NCBI RefSeq assembly: GCF_006716785.1
Contig: NZ_VFPQ01000001.1
Span: 62,001-126,000, forward strand
Source of the DNA: Thermopolyspora flexuosa
Lineage (GTDB): Bacteria; Actinomycetota; Actinomycetes; Streptosporangiales; Streptosporangiaceae
DNA: 64,000 bases
Direction of reading: 5' to 3'
Shown: positions 44,936-54,343 of the stretch, in pieces
Layout of the letters: every line of letters begins with the position of its first letter
How positions within the stretch are numbered: position 1 is the first letter of the stretch
The notes under the pieces: generated by a model
Seen by the model: only the letters and a program-made list of their open reading frames with translations
Told to the model about the DNA's origin: nothing
The model's database searches: none
Position numbers and translations under genes: made by a program

Positions 44936-46498
44936 ATGAAGCGCGTTTGGGCCTTGGCCGTGGCCGTGCTCGGCCTGCTGGCGGCCTGCTCCGCCCCCGT
45001 TGACGCTCCGGCGGAGGACGACACCTTCGTCATCGGCCTCAGCTCGGAGTTCGACACCCTCAACCCGGTGCTGGGACACGCGCCCGATGGCGGGTCACCG
45101 CTGTTCGACGGGCTGGTCAGCCGGGCCGCCGACCTGAGCCTGCGGCCCGCGCTCGCCCGCGAGGTCCCCGAGGTGGACGGCACCACCGTGACCTTCCGGC
45201 TGCGCGAGGGCGTGACCTTCCACGACGGCACCCCGCTCACCAGCGAGGACGTCGCCTTCACCTACAACGCCGTGCTGGACCCGGCCAACAACTCCACCAT
45301 CCGCGGCGACTACGCCGCGATCGAGAAGGTGGAGGCGCCGGACCCGCAGACCGTGGTGTTCCACCTCAAGCACCCGTACGCCCCGATCCTGCAGCGGGCC
45401 ACGCTCGGCATCGTGCCCAAGCGGCTGCTGGAGGGACAGAGGCTCGACGCGGCCGCGTTCAACACCAGGCCCGTCGGCACCGGGCCGTACCGGTTCGTCT
45501 CCTGGACACCCGGTGACAAGATCGTGCTGGAGGCGAACGAGAGTTACTGGGGCGGCGCGCCGGAGATCAAGCGGCTCGTGCTCGCCTTCGTCCCCGACGA
45601 CAACGCCCGCGCCACCCGGATGGCCGCCGGCGAGCTCGACGCGACCGTGCTGCCGCCCAAGGCCGCGGCCCGCTTCGAGAACCAGAGCGGCCTCCACGTG
45701 CACAAGGTGCCGAGCGCGGACTACCGCGGCGTGATGTTCCCGATGAAGCAGCCGGTCACCGGCGACGCCGCGATCCGCAAGGCGCTGAACCTGGCGATCG
45801 ACCGCGCGGCGATGGTGAACACCATCCTCGCGGGCGCCGGCGAGCCCGCCTTCGGGCCGATCGCGCCCGGCACCCCGTGGCACAACCCCGCGGTCACCGG
45901 CTCCGCGAGCCCGGACCGGGAACAGGCCGTGCGCATCCTCGAGGAGGCGGGCTGGAAGCCCGGACCCGACGGCATCCGGGTCAAGGACGGCACCCCCGCC
46001 CGGTTCACGCTCATGTACCCGGCGGGCGACTCGCTGCGCAAGGAGCTCGCCCTCGCCGTCGCCTCCGACGCCAGGCGGATCGGCATCGACGTACGGCTCG
46101 CCGGGCTCGACTGGGACGCCATCGAGCCGCGCATGGCGAAGGACGCCCTGATCATGGGCTACGGCAGCCCGTACGACCCCGACTACGTCAACTACGAGCT
46201 GTTCCACTCCTCCTACGCCGGCCAGGGCTTCTTCAACCCCGGCCATTTCAGCGACCCGCGTGTGGACGAGCTGCTGGAGCACGGGCGCGCCACCGCCGAC
46301 GAGAAGGAGCGCAAGCACGTCTACGACGAGTTCCAGCAGCGGGTCCACGACCAGGCGCCCTGGGCGTACCTGGTGTACCTCAAGCACGTCTACGTGATCC
46401 GCGGCGAGTGGACCGGCATCGAGCCGGCCGTGGAGGCGCACGAGCACGCCACCGGCGGGCTCTTCCGCAACATCCACCAGTGGAAGAGGGCCGCATGA
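44936..46498 (+). CDS. nikA: ABC transporter substrate-binding lipoprotein, probably nickel (NikA)
   Basis: The 520-residue precursor has a lipobox LLAAC with Cys18. It is a family 5 (Dpp/Opp/Nik) binding protein: FRLREGVTFHDGTPLTSEDVAF is the family signature, and RPVGTGPYRFVSW and YNYELFHSSYAGQGF-like segments follow. The C-terminal stretch VEAHEHATGGLFRNIHQW is rich in histidine, as useful for metal or metal-histidine binding. The Nur box upstream points to nickel; a peptide substrate cannot be excluded from the protein alone. It heads a five-gene operon with overlapping ends. Confidence 0.8.
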   Translation: MKRVWALAVAVLGLLAACSAPVDAPAEDDTFVIGLSSEFDTLNPVLGHAPDGGSPLFDGLVSRAADLSLRPALAREVPEVDGTTVTFRLREGVTFHDGTPLTSEDVAFTYNAVLDPANNSTIRGDYAAIEKVEAPDPQTVVFHLKHPYAPILQRATLGIVPKRLLEGQRLDAAAFNTRPVGTGPYRFVSWTPGDKIVLEANESYWGGAPEIKRLVLAFVPDDNARATRMAAGELDATVLPPKAAARFENQSGLHVHKVPSADYRGVMFPMKQPVTGDAAIRKALNLAIDRAAMVNTILAGAGEPAFGPIAPGTPWHNPAVTGSASPDREQAVRILEEAGWKPGPDGIRVKDGTPARFTLMYPAGDSLRKELALAVASDARRIGIDVRLAGLDWDAIEPRMAKDALIMGYGSPYDPDYVNYELFHSSYAGQGFFNPGHFSDPRVDELLEHGRATADEKERKHVYDEFQQRVHDQAPWAYLVYLKHVYVIRGEWTGIEPAVEAHEHATGGLFRNIHQWKRAA

Positions 46499-47484
46499 GC
46501 CTCTCCGGCGCCCTGGCCAGGCTGGTGGCGTGGCGGCTCGCCTTCGTCGTGCCGCTGCTGCTGGTGGTGACGGCCGCGATGTTCGGGCTCGCCAAGGCGT
46601 CCCCGTTCGACCCGGTACGCCAGTACCTGGGGGAGCGGGCGCTCGTCACCAGCCCGGAGATCCGGGAACAGATCCGGGCGAACTGGGGGCTCGACCGCCC
46701 GCTCGCCGAGCAGTACCTCACCTGGCTCGGCAACCTGCTCACCGGCGACCTGGGCGAGTCCCGCTCCTTCCACCGGCCGGTCGCCGAGGTGATCGGGGAA
46801 CGGCTCGGCTGGACCATGCTCGTCACCGGCGCGGCGATCGTGCTCATGCTCGCCGCGGGCCTCGTGCTCGGCACGATCGCCGCCTACCGGCAGGGCTCCT
46901 GGGCGGACCGCCTGATCACCGGCGTCGCCTACGCGAGCGAGGCCGCCCCGGTGTTCTGGATCGGCCTCATCGCCATCTGGATCTTCTCGGTCACGCTCGG
47001 GTGGCTGCCCGCGGGCGGGCTCACCGACGCGGGCTCGGCGACGGTGACCGTGGGCGAGGTGGCGCGGCACATGATCCTCCCGGTGGCGGTGCTCGCCTTC
47101 TCCCAGTCGTCGTGGCTCGTGTTGTTCGTCCGCGAGTCGGTGATCGGCGCGCTCCGGGAGGACTTCGTGATCGGCGCCCGGGCCCGCGGGCTGCGCGAGC
47201 GCACCGTGCTCGCCGGGCACGCGCTGCGCTCGGCGCTGCTGCCGTTCCTCACCCTGCTCGGGGCGCGCATCCCCGAGCTGGTGACCGGGGCGATCCTCGT
47301 GGAGAGCGTGTTCTCCTGGCCGGGGGTGGCCGGTACGGCGGTGCGGGCCGCGCTCGCGGTCGACTTCCCGCTGCTCGCCGCGCTCACCCTGCTCGCCACG
47401 GTCGCGGTCGTGCTCGGCAACCTCGTCGCCGACGCCGCCTACGTGATCGCCGACCCGCGGACCCGGGTGCTGGGGGTGAGCTGA
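46495..47484 (+). CDS. nikB: ABC transporter permease (NikB)
   Basis: The ATG overlaps the nikA stop (ATGA); the product is 329 residues with six membrane segments. The DppB/NikB layout is visible: the periplasmic loop after helix 1 (IREQIRANWGLDRPLAEQYLTWLGNLLTGDLGES) and the EAA loop VIGARARGLRERTVLAGHALRSALLP that contacts the ATPase. It forms the pore with NikC. Confidence 0.85.
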   Translation: MSLSGALARLVAWRLAFVVPLLLVVTAAMFGLAKASPFDPVRQYLGERALVTSPEIREQIRANWGLDRPLAEQYLTWLGNLLTGDLGESRSFHRPVAEVIGERLGWTMLVTGAAIVLMLAAGLVLGTIAAYRQGSWADRLITGVAYASEAAPVFWIGLIAIWIFSVTLGWLPAGGLTDAGSATVTVGEVARHMILPVAVLAFSQSSWLVLFVRESVIGALREDFVIGARARGLRERTVLAGHALRSALLPFLTLLGARIPELVTGAILVESVFSWPGVAGTAVRAALAVDFPLLAALTLLATVAVVLGNLVADAAYVIADPRTRVLGVS

Positions 47485-48380
47485 TGGACCAGGCCACGGT
47501 GACCGGAAGGACGCGGGCCACGGCCGGGAGCCGCCGGTACGGCCCGGCCGCGGGCCGGGCGGTGCGTCGCTCGGTACGGCTCGCCGCCGGGACGCTCGTG
47601 CTGCTCGGCCTCGCGGTGGTCGTGGTGCCGCTGGTGGCGCGGGTCGACGAGCGGCTCGTCGACCTCGGCTCGGCCGCGCTGCCGCCCGGCCTCGCCCACC
47701 CGTTCGGCACCGACGAGATGGGCCGGGACGTGCTGCTGCGCTCGATCTACGGCCTGCGCGTCTCGCTGCTCGTCGGCCTGGTCGCCGCCGCGGTCTCGGT
47801 GGCGATCGGCGGCGTGGTCGGCGTGGTCGCGGGCGCCCTGGGCGGGGTCGTGGACCGGCTGCTCATGCGGGTGGTCGACGGGTTCAACTCGCTGCCGCAC
47901 CTGCTGCTCGGGATCTTCATCGTGGCGATGTTCGCGCCGAGCGCCTGGGCGGTGATCGTCTCGGTGGGGCTGACCCACTGGACCACGGCCGCGCGCATCG
48001 TGCGCTCGGAGGTGCTGAGCCTGCGCGGCCGGCCGTACATCGACGCGGCGATCGGCGGCGGCTCCAGCCGGATGCGGATCATCCGGCGGCACTTCGTGCC
48101 CGCGCTCATCCCGCACCTCGGGCTCGCCGCCACGCTCATGGTGCCGCACGCGATCTGGCACGAGACCGCGCTCAGCTTCCTCGGCCTCGGCCTGCCGCCG
48201 CACCTCGCCTCCCTCGGCAACATGATCAACGACGGGCAGCGGTCGCTGCTCGCCGGGGCCTGGTGGCCGAGCGTGTTCCCCGGCCTGTTCATCCTCCTCC
48301 CCACGCTCGCGGTCGCCGTGCTCGCCCAGCACTGGCGCGACCGCACCAACCCGCGCCGGCGATCGGAGCTGAACCTGTGA
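47484..48380 (+). CDS. nikC: ABC transporter permease (NikC)
   Basis: TGATG couples it to nikB. The 298-residue protein has a cytoplasmic N-terminus of 30 residues, the HPFGTDEMGRDVLLRSIYG motif typical of DppC/NikC, five further membrane segments, and the EAA loop YIDAAIGGGSSRMRIIRRHFVPALIP. It pairs with NikB. Confidence 0.87.
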   Translation: MDQATVTGRTRATAGSRRYGPAAGRAVRRSVRLAAGTLVLLGLAVVVVPLVARVDERLVDLGSAALPPGLAHPFGTDEMGRDVLLRSIYGLRVSLLVGLVAAAVSVAIGGVVGVVAGALGGVVDRLLMRVVDGFNSLPHLLLGIFIVAMFAPSAWAVIVSVGLTHWTTAARIVRSEVLSLRGRPYIDAAIGGGSSRMRIIRRHFVPALIPHLGLAATLMVPHAIWHETALSFLGLGLPPHLASLGNMINDGQRSLLAGAWWPSVFPGLFILLPTLAVAVLAQHWRDRTNPRRRSELNL

Positions 48381-49384
48381 GCACGACGAAGGGAGCGGCA
48401 GTGACCACCACCGGCGCCGCGACGGCACCCGGCGCGACGGCCACCGCGCAGGCGGCGCGGCTGCGCGTGGCCGGGCTCACCGTACGGTTCCACCTCCCCG
48501 ACGCCACCGTGCACGCGGTCACCGAGGCGGCGTTCGAGGTCACGCAGGGGCGGTGCCTCGCGCTGGTCGGCGAGTCCGGGTGCGGCAAGTCGGTGATGGC
48601 GCACGCCCTGCTCGGGCTGCTGCCCGGCAACGCCACCGTCACCGGGTCGGCCTGGCTGGAGCAACCGGGCGCGCCGCCGCTCGACCTCATCGCCGCGCCG
48701 GAGCGGGTGCTCGCCCGGCAGGTGCGCGGGCGCATGATCGGGCTCATCCCGCAGAGCCCGGCCGCGCACCTCACCCCGGTGCGCACCGCCCGCGCCCAGC
48801 TCGCCGAGGCGGTGCGCGAGCTCGGCGGCCGGTACACCGCCGACGAGCTGGCCGAACGCGCCGGGCTGCGCCCGCGCGACCTCGACCGGTACCCGCACCA
48901 GCTGTCCGGCGGCATGGCCCAGCGGGTCGCCAACGCCGTCGCCCTGGCCGGGGACCCGTGGCTCGTCCTCGCCGACGAGCCCACCACCGGCCTCGACCGG
49001 CCGCTGGTCGACGCGACCATGGCCGAGCTGCGGCGGCTGTGCGACGACGGCCGTGCCGTACTGCTCATCACCCACGACCTGCGCGCCGCCGAGCAGGTCG
49101 CCGACGACGTCGCGGTGATGTACGCGGGGCGGATCGTCGAGATCGCGCCCGCCGCCGAGTTCTTCCGGGCGCCGCGCCACCCGTACGCCGCGGGGCTGCT
49201 CGACGCGCTGCCCACCCGGGCGTTCACCCCGATCCCCGGGCGGCCGCCCGAGCTCACCCGGCTGCCCGCCGGGTGCGCGTTCCGCCCGCGCTGCGGCCGG
49301 GCCGACGACGCCTGCGCGGCCCTGCCGCGGATGACGCCGGATGCGCCCGTCGCCTGCCACCACCCGCTGGAGCGCCATGCTTGA
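48377..49384 (+). CDS. nikD: ABC transporter ATP-binding protein (NikD)
   Basis: The GTG at 48377 overlaps the nikC stop (GTGA); a GTG at 48401 with GGGAG upstream is an alternative that shortens it by eight residues. The 335-residue ATPase has Walker A GESGCGKS, signature LSGGMAQR, Walker B WLVLADEPT and the C-terminal oligopeptide/nickel ABC tail with the cysteines of CAFRPRCGRADDAC, which in DppD-type proteins bind a 4Fe-4S cluster or zinc. It energises NikBC with NikE. Confidence 0.87.
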   Translation: MSTTKGAAVTTTGAATAPGATATAQAARLRVAGLTVRFHLPDATVHAVTEAAFEVTQGRCLALVGESGCGKSVMAHALLGLLPGNATVTGSAWLEQPGAPPLDLIAAPERVLARQVRGRMIGLIPQSPAAHLTPVRTARAQLAEAVRELGGRYTADELAERAGLRPRDLDRYPHQLSGGMAQRVANAVALAGDPWLVLADEPTTGLDRPLVDATMAELRRLCDDGRAVLLITHDLRAAEQVADDVAVMYAGRIVEIAPAAEFFRAPRHPYAAGLLDALPTRAFTPIPGRPPELTRLPAGCAFRPRCGRADDACAALPRMTPDAPVACHHPLERHA

Positions 49385-50057
49385 GGCTCACGACATCACC
49401 GTCGGCTACGACCGCCGCCGGGTCGTCGACGGGGTCGGCATCGCCGTACCGCCGGGCACGACCGTCGGGCTCGCCGGGCCGAGCGGCTGCGGCAAGTCCA
49501 CCCTCGCCCGGGTGCTCGCCCTGCTGCAGCGGCCCGCCGCCGGGCGGGTGGTGATCGACGGCACGCCCACGCCGGGGTGGCGGCACCGGGCGCCGCGGGA
49601 GCTGCGCACCGCGGTCGCGCTCATCTTCCAGCAGCCCCGCCTCGCCGTCGATCCCCGGCTCACCCTCGCCGAGATCATCGAGGAGCCGCTGCGCGCGAAC
49701 GGCCGCCCGGTGGACCGTGCCGCCGAGCTCGCCGAGGAGATGGGGCTCACCCCCGACCTGCTCACCCGGCGCCCGCACGAGGTGTCCGACGGGCAGCTCC
49801 AGCGCGCCTGCGTCGCCCGCGCCCTGACGCTGCGGCCCCGCTACCTGATCTGCGACGAGATGACCACGATGCTCGACGTGTCCACCCAGGCCCACCTCGT
49901 CGCCCGGATCGAGGCCTACCGCGAGGCCACCGGCGCGGGCGTGCTCGCGATCAGCCACGACACCGACCTGCTGGCCCGCTGGTGCCAGGGCGCGGACCGG
50001 GTGCTCGCCTGGCCCCCGCAGGCCGCACGGACACCGCGGGCCGCCGCGAACACGTAG
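49377..50057 (+). CDS. nikE: ABC transporter ATP-binding protein (NikE)
   Basis: It overlaps nikD by eight bases. The 226-residue ATPase has Walker A GPSGCGKST, a variant signature VSDGQLQR in place of LSGGQQQR, and Walker B YLICDEMTT with Met replacing the usual Pro. It is short and lacks the cysteine tail of NikD, as usual for NikE. The SDGQ variant is common in this subfamily, so it is probably active. Confidence 0.85.
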   Translation: MLEAHDITVGYDRRRVVDGVGIAVPPGTTVGLAGPSGCGKSTLARVLALLQRPAAGRVVIDGTPTPGWRHRAPRELRTAVALIFQQPRLAVDPRLTLAEIIEEPLRANGRPVDRAAELAEEMGLTPDLLTRRPHEVSDGQLQRACVARALTLRPRYLICDEMTTMLDVSTQAHLVARIEAYREATGAGVLAISHDTDLLARWCQGADRVLAWPPQAARTPRAAANT

Positions 50058-50089
50058 CAGGTCGTGCCGCCCGGGGCAGGTATCCGGGC

Positions 50090-50917
50090 ATGACATCGCA
50101 GCAGCGTCACCGTGTCGTCGTCGGCTTCGACGGGTCCGCGCCGGCGCAGGCCGCGCTCGCCTGGGCGGTGGAGGAGGCCCGCCTGCACGGCGCGCCGCTC
50201 GTGGCCGTGACCGTGCTGCGCGAGCGCCCCGGCGCGGACCCGGCCGAGGAGCCGGTCCTCGGCCCGCTGCGCCGGCTGGCCGCCGAGGTCGCGGGCGACG
50301 GGGTGGAGTTCCGCCACTTCCACGGCTCGCCCGCGGCCGGGCTCGTCGCCGCGTGCGGGCCCGCCGACCTGCTCGTGGTGGGCTCGGCCGGTGGCGGCTG
50401 GGGCGGGCCGCCGCTGGGCTCGGTGAGCCGGGCCTGCCTGCACCACGCCCCCTGCCCGGTGGCCGTGATCCCGGAGTTCGCGCGCGAGCGGCCCCGGTAC
50501 GACCGGATCGTCGCCGGGGTGGACGGCTCGGTGCCCTCCCGCCGGGCGCTGCGCTTCGCCGCGCACGAGGCCGCGCTGCGCGGCGTACGGCCGGTGGTCG
50601 TCCACGCGGTGCACTGGGACCACCTGGGCGTCGAGTTCGTCACCCCCACCCCCGACGAGCTGATCTCCTGGGGCGAGCGGCTGGTGGCCGGCGAGCTCGC
50701 CGAGACGGGCGTCGACGCGGAGACCGAGATCGTGTACGGCCATCCCCGGCAGGTCCTCATCGAGGCCGCCGAGGAGGCCGACCTGCTCGTGCTCGGGCAC
50801 AGCGGCCACAACCCGCTCGCCGGGCTGCTGCTGGGCTCCACGAGCGACCACTGCGCCCGCCAGGCCCCCTGCCCGGTGGTCGTGGTACGGCCCGGCCGCG
50901 ACGACGGCCACGGGTGA
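50090..50917 (+). CDS. Tandem-domain universal stress protein
   Basis: The 275-residue protein has two Usp domains (about 7-135 and 145-270), each ending in the ATP-binding G-2x-G-9x-G-S/T pattern: VVGSAGGGWGGPPLGSVS and VLGHSGHNPLAGLLLGSTS. Both halves begin with VVVGFDGS/IVAGVDGS. Such ATP-binding Usp proteins act in stationary phase or hypoxia. It starts 32 bases after nikE but probably has its own promoter. Confidence 0.92.
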   Translation: MTSQQRHRVVVGFDGSAPAQAALAWAVEEARLHGAPLVAVTVLRERPGADPAEEPVLGPLRRLAAEVAGDGVEFRHFHGSPAAGLVAACGPADLLVVGSAGGGWGGPPLGSVSRACLHHAPCPVAVIPEFARERPRYDRIVAGVDGSVPSRRALRFAAHEAALRGVRPVVVHAVHWDHLGVEFVTPTPDELISWGERLVAGELAETGVDAETEIVYGHPRQVLIEAAEEADLLVLGHSGHNPLAGLLLGSTSDHCARQAPCPVVVVRPGRDDGHG

Positions 50918-51161
50918 GCGCCGGGGCGGCGGTCAGGCCGGCGGGCGATGCCGCAGCGAGCGCCCGGCGCCCGGATCACCCGCGTGCGACGGCGCGCCGC
51001 GCGACGCCCAGGCGACCCGTGCGCCCCGCCGGGCACTTCCGGCCCGGGTCATCGCGCGTCGACGCGAGGCCCGGTGGCCAGGGCCGCGTCACCGGCGGCG
51101 ATCGACGGCCGTGCCGTACCCGAGCGGTGCAGGCCCTGCCGGCTCGCCGGCCCGGTGACGG

Positions 51162-51572
51162 TCAGTCGTGCCGGCGGGAGATGCCGAGTTCGCGGGCGAC
51201 GTCCTCGACGTTGGCGTAGGTGCGTCTCGGCAGCGAGCGGACCGCGGCGAGCACGGGTTCCGGGGCGAACCGGGTCGCCGCGCGGGACAGCAGCGTGTCC
51301 CGGTCGGCCGGGAACGCGTGCACCCCGCTGATCCACTTCGCCAGGTCGCTGCGCTCGTCGACGTCCCTGGAGCTCAGGCCCTCGGGGGAGCCCGGCTCGT
51401 GGACGGGGGACCGGGTCGCCGAGGTCGGCCCCTCGTCCCCGGCGGCGGTCAGCGGCTCGGTCTCCCGCCACTCCTCGGTGTGCGGGCTCTCCCCACCCCG
51501 GATGAGGCCCTGGACCTCGTGCTTCTGCTCCTCGTCGAGCCGCCTGCCGTGCTTGGAGCTCTCGCGTTGCAT
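51162..51572 (-). CDS. DUF2795 protein
   Basis: The ATG at 51572 follows AAGGGGGG. The 136-residue protein has a disordered hydrophilic first half and a C-terminal DUF2795 domain (DLAKWISGVHAFPADRDTLLSRA... to RRTYANVEDVARELG), a small helical domain common in actinobacteria with no established function. The gap to 50917 holds nothing recognisable. Confidence 0.82.
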   Translation of the reverse strand: MQRESSKHGRRLDEEQKHEVQGLIRGGESPHTEEWRETEPLTAAGDEGPTSATRSPVHEPGSPEGLSSRDVDERSDLAKWISGVHAFPADRDTLLSRAATRFAPEPVLAAVRSLPRRTYANVEDVARELGISRRHD

Positions 51573-51794
51573 GCGTGCCCCCCTTCTCGCCCTGACGGCC
51601 CTACCCCGCATGACGCCGGGAAACGTCGGCGCGCGGCGCTGTGGCCGCCGGGCCGTGTGAGGGCCGCCCGCATGGGCAGCAGCGACCCTATCCGGCGATC
51701 GGCCGCCTCCGGTACGGCGCACCGTCGGCCGGGGTGTGCGGCATGGAGCCGCGATGAGGACGAGGACCGCACCGGCGAGGGTGAGGGGATCGCG

Positions 51795-52637
51795 ATGACG
51801 CTCGGGCGCGAGAAGGGCAGCGCGTTGTTCGTCGGGAACGCCACCCTGCTGATCCGCTACGGCGGCTTCACGATCCTCACCGACCCGAACTTCCTGCACC
51901 GCGGCCAACGCGCGTACCTCGGGTACGGCCTGACCACGAAGCGCCGCACCGAGCCCGCGCTGCGCGTGCACGAGCTGCCGCCGATCGACGTGATCGTGCT
52001 CTCCCACATGCACGGCGACCACTGGGACCGCGTGGCCCGCCGCGGGCTCGACCCCAGGACGCCGGTGGTCACCACCCCGCAGGCCGCCCGCGTCCTCGCC
52101 CGCCAGGGCTTCGAGACCTCCGTCGGCCTCGAGGACTGGGAGACCCACCGGCTGTACGGCCCGGGCGGCACGCTCACCATCACCGCGGTGCCCGCCCGGC
52201 ACGGGCCGTGGCCCGCCCACCTGCTGCTGCCGCCGGTGATGGGCAGCGTGCTCACCTTCACCGACGAGGCCGGCGAGGTGACGCTGCGCGTGCTGATCAG
52301 CGGCGACACGGTGCTCTCCCGCGAGCTGGCCGAGATCCCGCGCCGCTTCCCCGACCTCGACCTCGGCATCGTGCACCTCGGCGGCACCCGGCTGCTGCGC
52401 CTGCTCACCGTCACCATGAACGGCCGCCAGGGCGCCCGCTGGGTGGCGGTCATGCGCCCGCGCCGGGTGCTGCCGGTGCACTTCGACGACTACACCGTGT
52501 TCCGCTCGCCGCTCGCCGACTTCCGGCGCGAGGTCGAGCGCACGCCGTACGGCGGGCGGCTCGTCTGCCTGGACCGCGGGGAGAGCCTGGAGCTCACCCC
52601 GCGGTCCTTCCCCGCGGCGCAGCCGCAGCCGGGCTGA
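51795..52637 (+). CDS. MBL-fold metal-dependent hydrolase (UlaG-like)
   Basis: The ATG at 51795 follows GAGGGTGAGGGG. The 280-residue protein has the metal motif LSHMHGDHWD (about 70-79), ISGDTVLSRE for the bridging Asp, and a late His in VLPVHFDDYTVF. N-terminal FVGNATLLIRYGGFTILTDP is typical of the UlaG/NAPE-PLD-like branch, which hydrolyses lactones or phosphoesters. The substrate is unknown. Confidence 0.87.
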   Translation: MTLGREKGSALFVGNATLLIRYGGFTILTDPNFLHRGQRAYLGYGLTTKRRTEPALRVHELPPIDVIVLSHMHGDHWDRVARRGLDPRTPVVTTPQAARVLARQGFETSVGLEDWETHRLYGPGGTLTITAVPARHGPWPAHLLLPPVMGSVLTFTDEAGEVTLRVLISGDTVLSRELAEIPRRFPDLDLGIVHLGGTRLLRLLTVTMNGRQGARWVAVMRPRRVLPVHFDDYTVFRSPLADFRREVERTPYGGRLVCLDRGESLELTPRSFPAAQPQPG

Positions 52638-52662
52638 CGGCCGGGCCGTACCGCGGGGCGGC

Positions 52663-54105
52663 TCAGATCGCGCGGTACGTCCACCTGCCGCCGAGCAGGG
52701 TGCCGAGCACCTCGATGTGGCGCAGCCGCGCCGGGTCGAGCGCGGCCGGGTCGTCGGCCACGATCACCAGGTCGGCCACGTCGCCCGCGCGCACCCCGTC
52801 GCGGCCCCGGGCGGACGAGCGCAGCGCGTCCCGGACCGAGATCGCCTGCTCCGGGTGCCACGGCTCGCGGTCGTCGTCGGTGCGGGCGGTCGCGGACTGG
52901 ATGCCGTCCCACGGGTCGAGCGGCGCGACCGGCGCGTCCGAGCCGAACTCCAGCGTCGCCCCGGCCCGCACCAGGTCGGCGTACGCGTACGCCCGCCCGG
53001 TACGGCCCGGCCACTGCCGCTCGGCCACGTCCCGGTCGTCCGGCGCGTGGGCGGGCTGCACGCTCGTGACCAGCCCGGGCCGGGCGAAACGGGCGGCGTC
53101 GCCGGGGCGCAGCAGCTGGGCGTGCTCGATCCGGCCCGGGCAGCCGATCCGCTCGTAGGCGGACAGCGCGATGTCCACCGCGAGGTCGCCGATCGCGTGC
53201 ACGGCGGGGTGCAGGCCGTGCTCGGCGGCCCGGCGCATGACCGCCTCCAGCTCGTCGGGCGGCGTCTCCAGGCTGCCGTGGCCGCCGCCGGACGGGTAGG
53301 GGTCGGCGCAGTAGGCGGTCCGGGTGTTGAGCGAGCCGTCCACGAACATCTTCACCGGGCCGACCTCGAGCAGCCCGGCCCCGTCGGGAACCGGGTCGCC
53401 GGTGCGCACCCCGGCGGCGATCGCCTCCTCCAGCCGGTCCCGGGGGATCGAGCAGACCACCCGCACGTCCACCCGGTGCCCGGCCACCCGGCGCCGCCAG
53501 TCGGCGATGTTGTCGGCGTACTCGAAGTCGAGCACCCCCACCACGCCGCGCGCCGCCGCGGCCGTCATCGCCTCCGCCACCCACCGGTCGAGCTCGCCCT
53601 CGCCCGGCGGCGGCAGCGCGGCCATCGCCGTGTAGCACTCCTGCTCGCGCAGCACCCCGGTCGGGTGGTCGCCGCGGCCGATCTCGGCGAGCGCGGCCGG
53701 GCTGAACCAGGCGGTGTGCAGGTCGTTGCTGACCAGGACGATCGGGCGGCCCGGGGCGACCGCCTCCAGCAGTGACTTGTGCGGCACGTCCGGCCAGAGG
53801 GCGTCGCGGAAGCCGAACCCGACGGTGAAACCGGTCCCGTCGCGCACCAGCTCGGCCGCCTCCTTCGCCGACCGGGCCCCGCTCACGTCGACGCGGCGGC
53901 GGGTCTGCGCCCACTGCGTCGCGTGCACGTGACAGTCCCACAGGCCGGGCAGCAGCGTGGCGCCGCCGAGGTCCACCACCTCGTCGGCGGACGGCGTCGC
54001 CGTGCCGACCGGGTCGATCGCCGCGACCCGGCCGTCGGTGATCAGGACGTTCCGGACGGGCCCCCGCAGCCCGATCCGCGCCTCGCGCAGCAGAAGTGAA
54101 GCCAT
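52663..54105 (-). CDS. Metal-dependent amidohydrolase (YtcJ-like)
   Basis: The 480-residue protein has the amidohydrolase composite domain: N-terminal beta part (about 1-55), HVH metal motif in LLPGLWDCHVHATQW (about 54-68), His in AVHAIGDLAVD, His in GRIEHAQLL and the catalytic Asp in LEFGSDAPV. This is the YtcJ/LAF3 group, which hydrolyses N-substituted amides or formamides. The substrate is unknown. Its 3' end nearly meets the metallo-hydrolase gene. Confidence 0.87.
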   Translation of the reverse strand: MASLLLREARIGLRGPVRNVLITDGRVAAIDPVGTATPSADEVVDLGGATLLPGLWDCHVHATQWAQTRRRVDVSGARSAKEAAELVRDGTGFTVGFGFRDALWPDVPHKSLLEAVAPGRPIVLVSNDLHTAWFSPAALAEIGRGDHPTGVLREQECYTAMAALPPPGEGELDRWVAEAMTAAAARGVVGVLDFEYADNIADWRRRVAGHRVDVRVVCSIPRDRLEEAIAAGVRTGDPVPDGAGLLEVGPVKMFVDGSLNTRTAYCADPYPSGGGHGSLETPPDELEAVMRRAAEHGLHPAVHAIGDLAVDIALSAYERIGCPGRIEHAQLLRPGDAARFARPGLVTSVQPAHAPDDRDVAERQWPGRTGRAYAYADLVRAGATLEFGSDAPVAPLDPWDGIQSATARTDDDREPWHPEQAISVRDALRSSARGRDGVRAGDVADLVIVADDPAALDPARLRHIEVLGTLLGGRWTYRAI

Positions 54106-54343
54106 GCGGCCGACGGTAGTCGGCCCGGTCCGGCCCGGTCACCACGGGTGCGGGCGCGGCCGCGGCTCCGCCGGGCCGTACGGGACGGGCGTGTCGCGCC
54201 TTGGACGCGCGCCGTGCCCGGAAGGTTGTGTGACCTATCTCGCTTTTATGCGCCGAACCCGGTCCGGTTATTCGCCATCAGACACGACGGAATCGCCAAT
54301 ACCCGCAAGCGGGGGAAAACGCATCCGAAAAGGAGGTCGGAAA

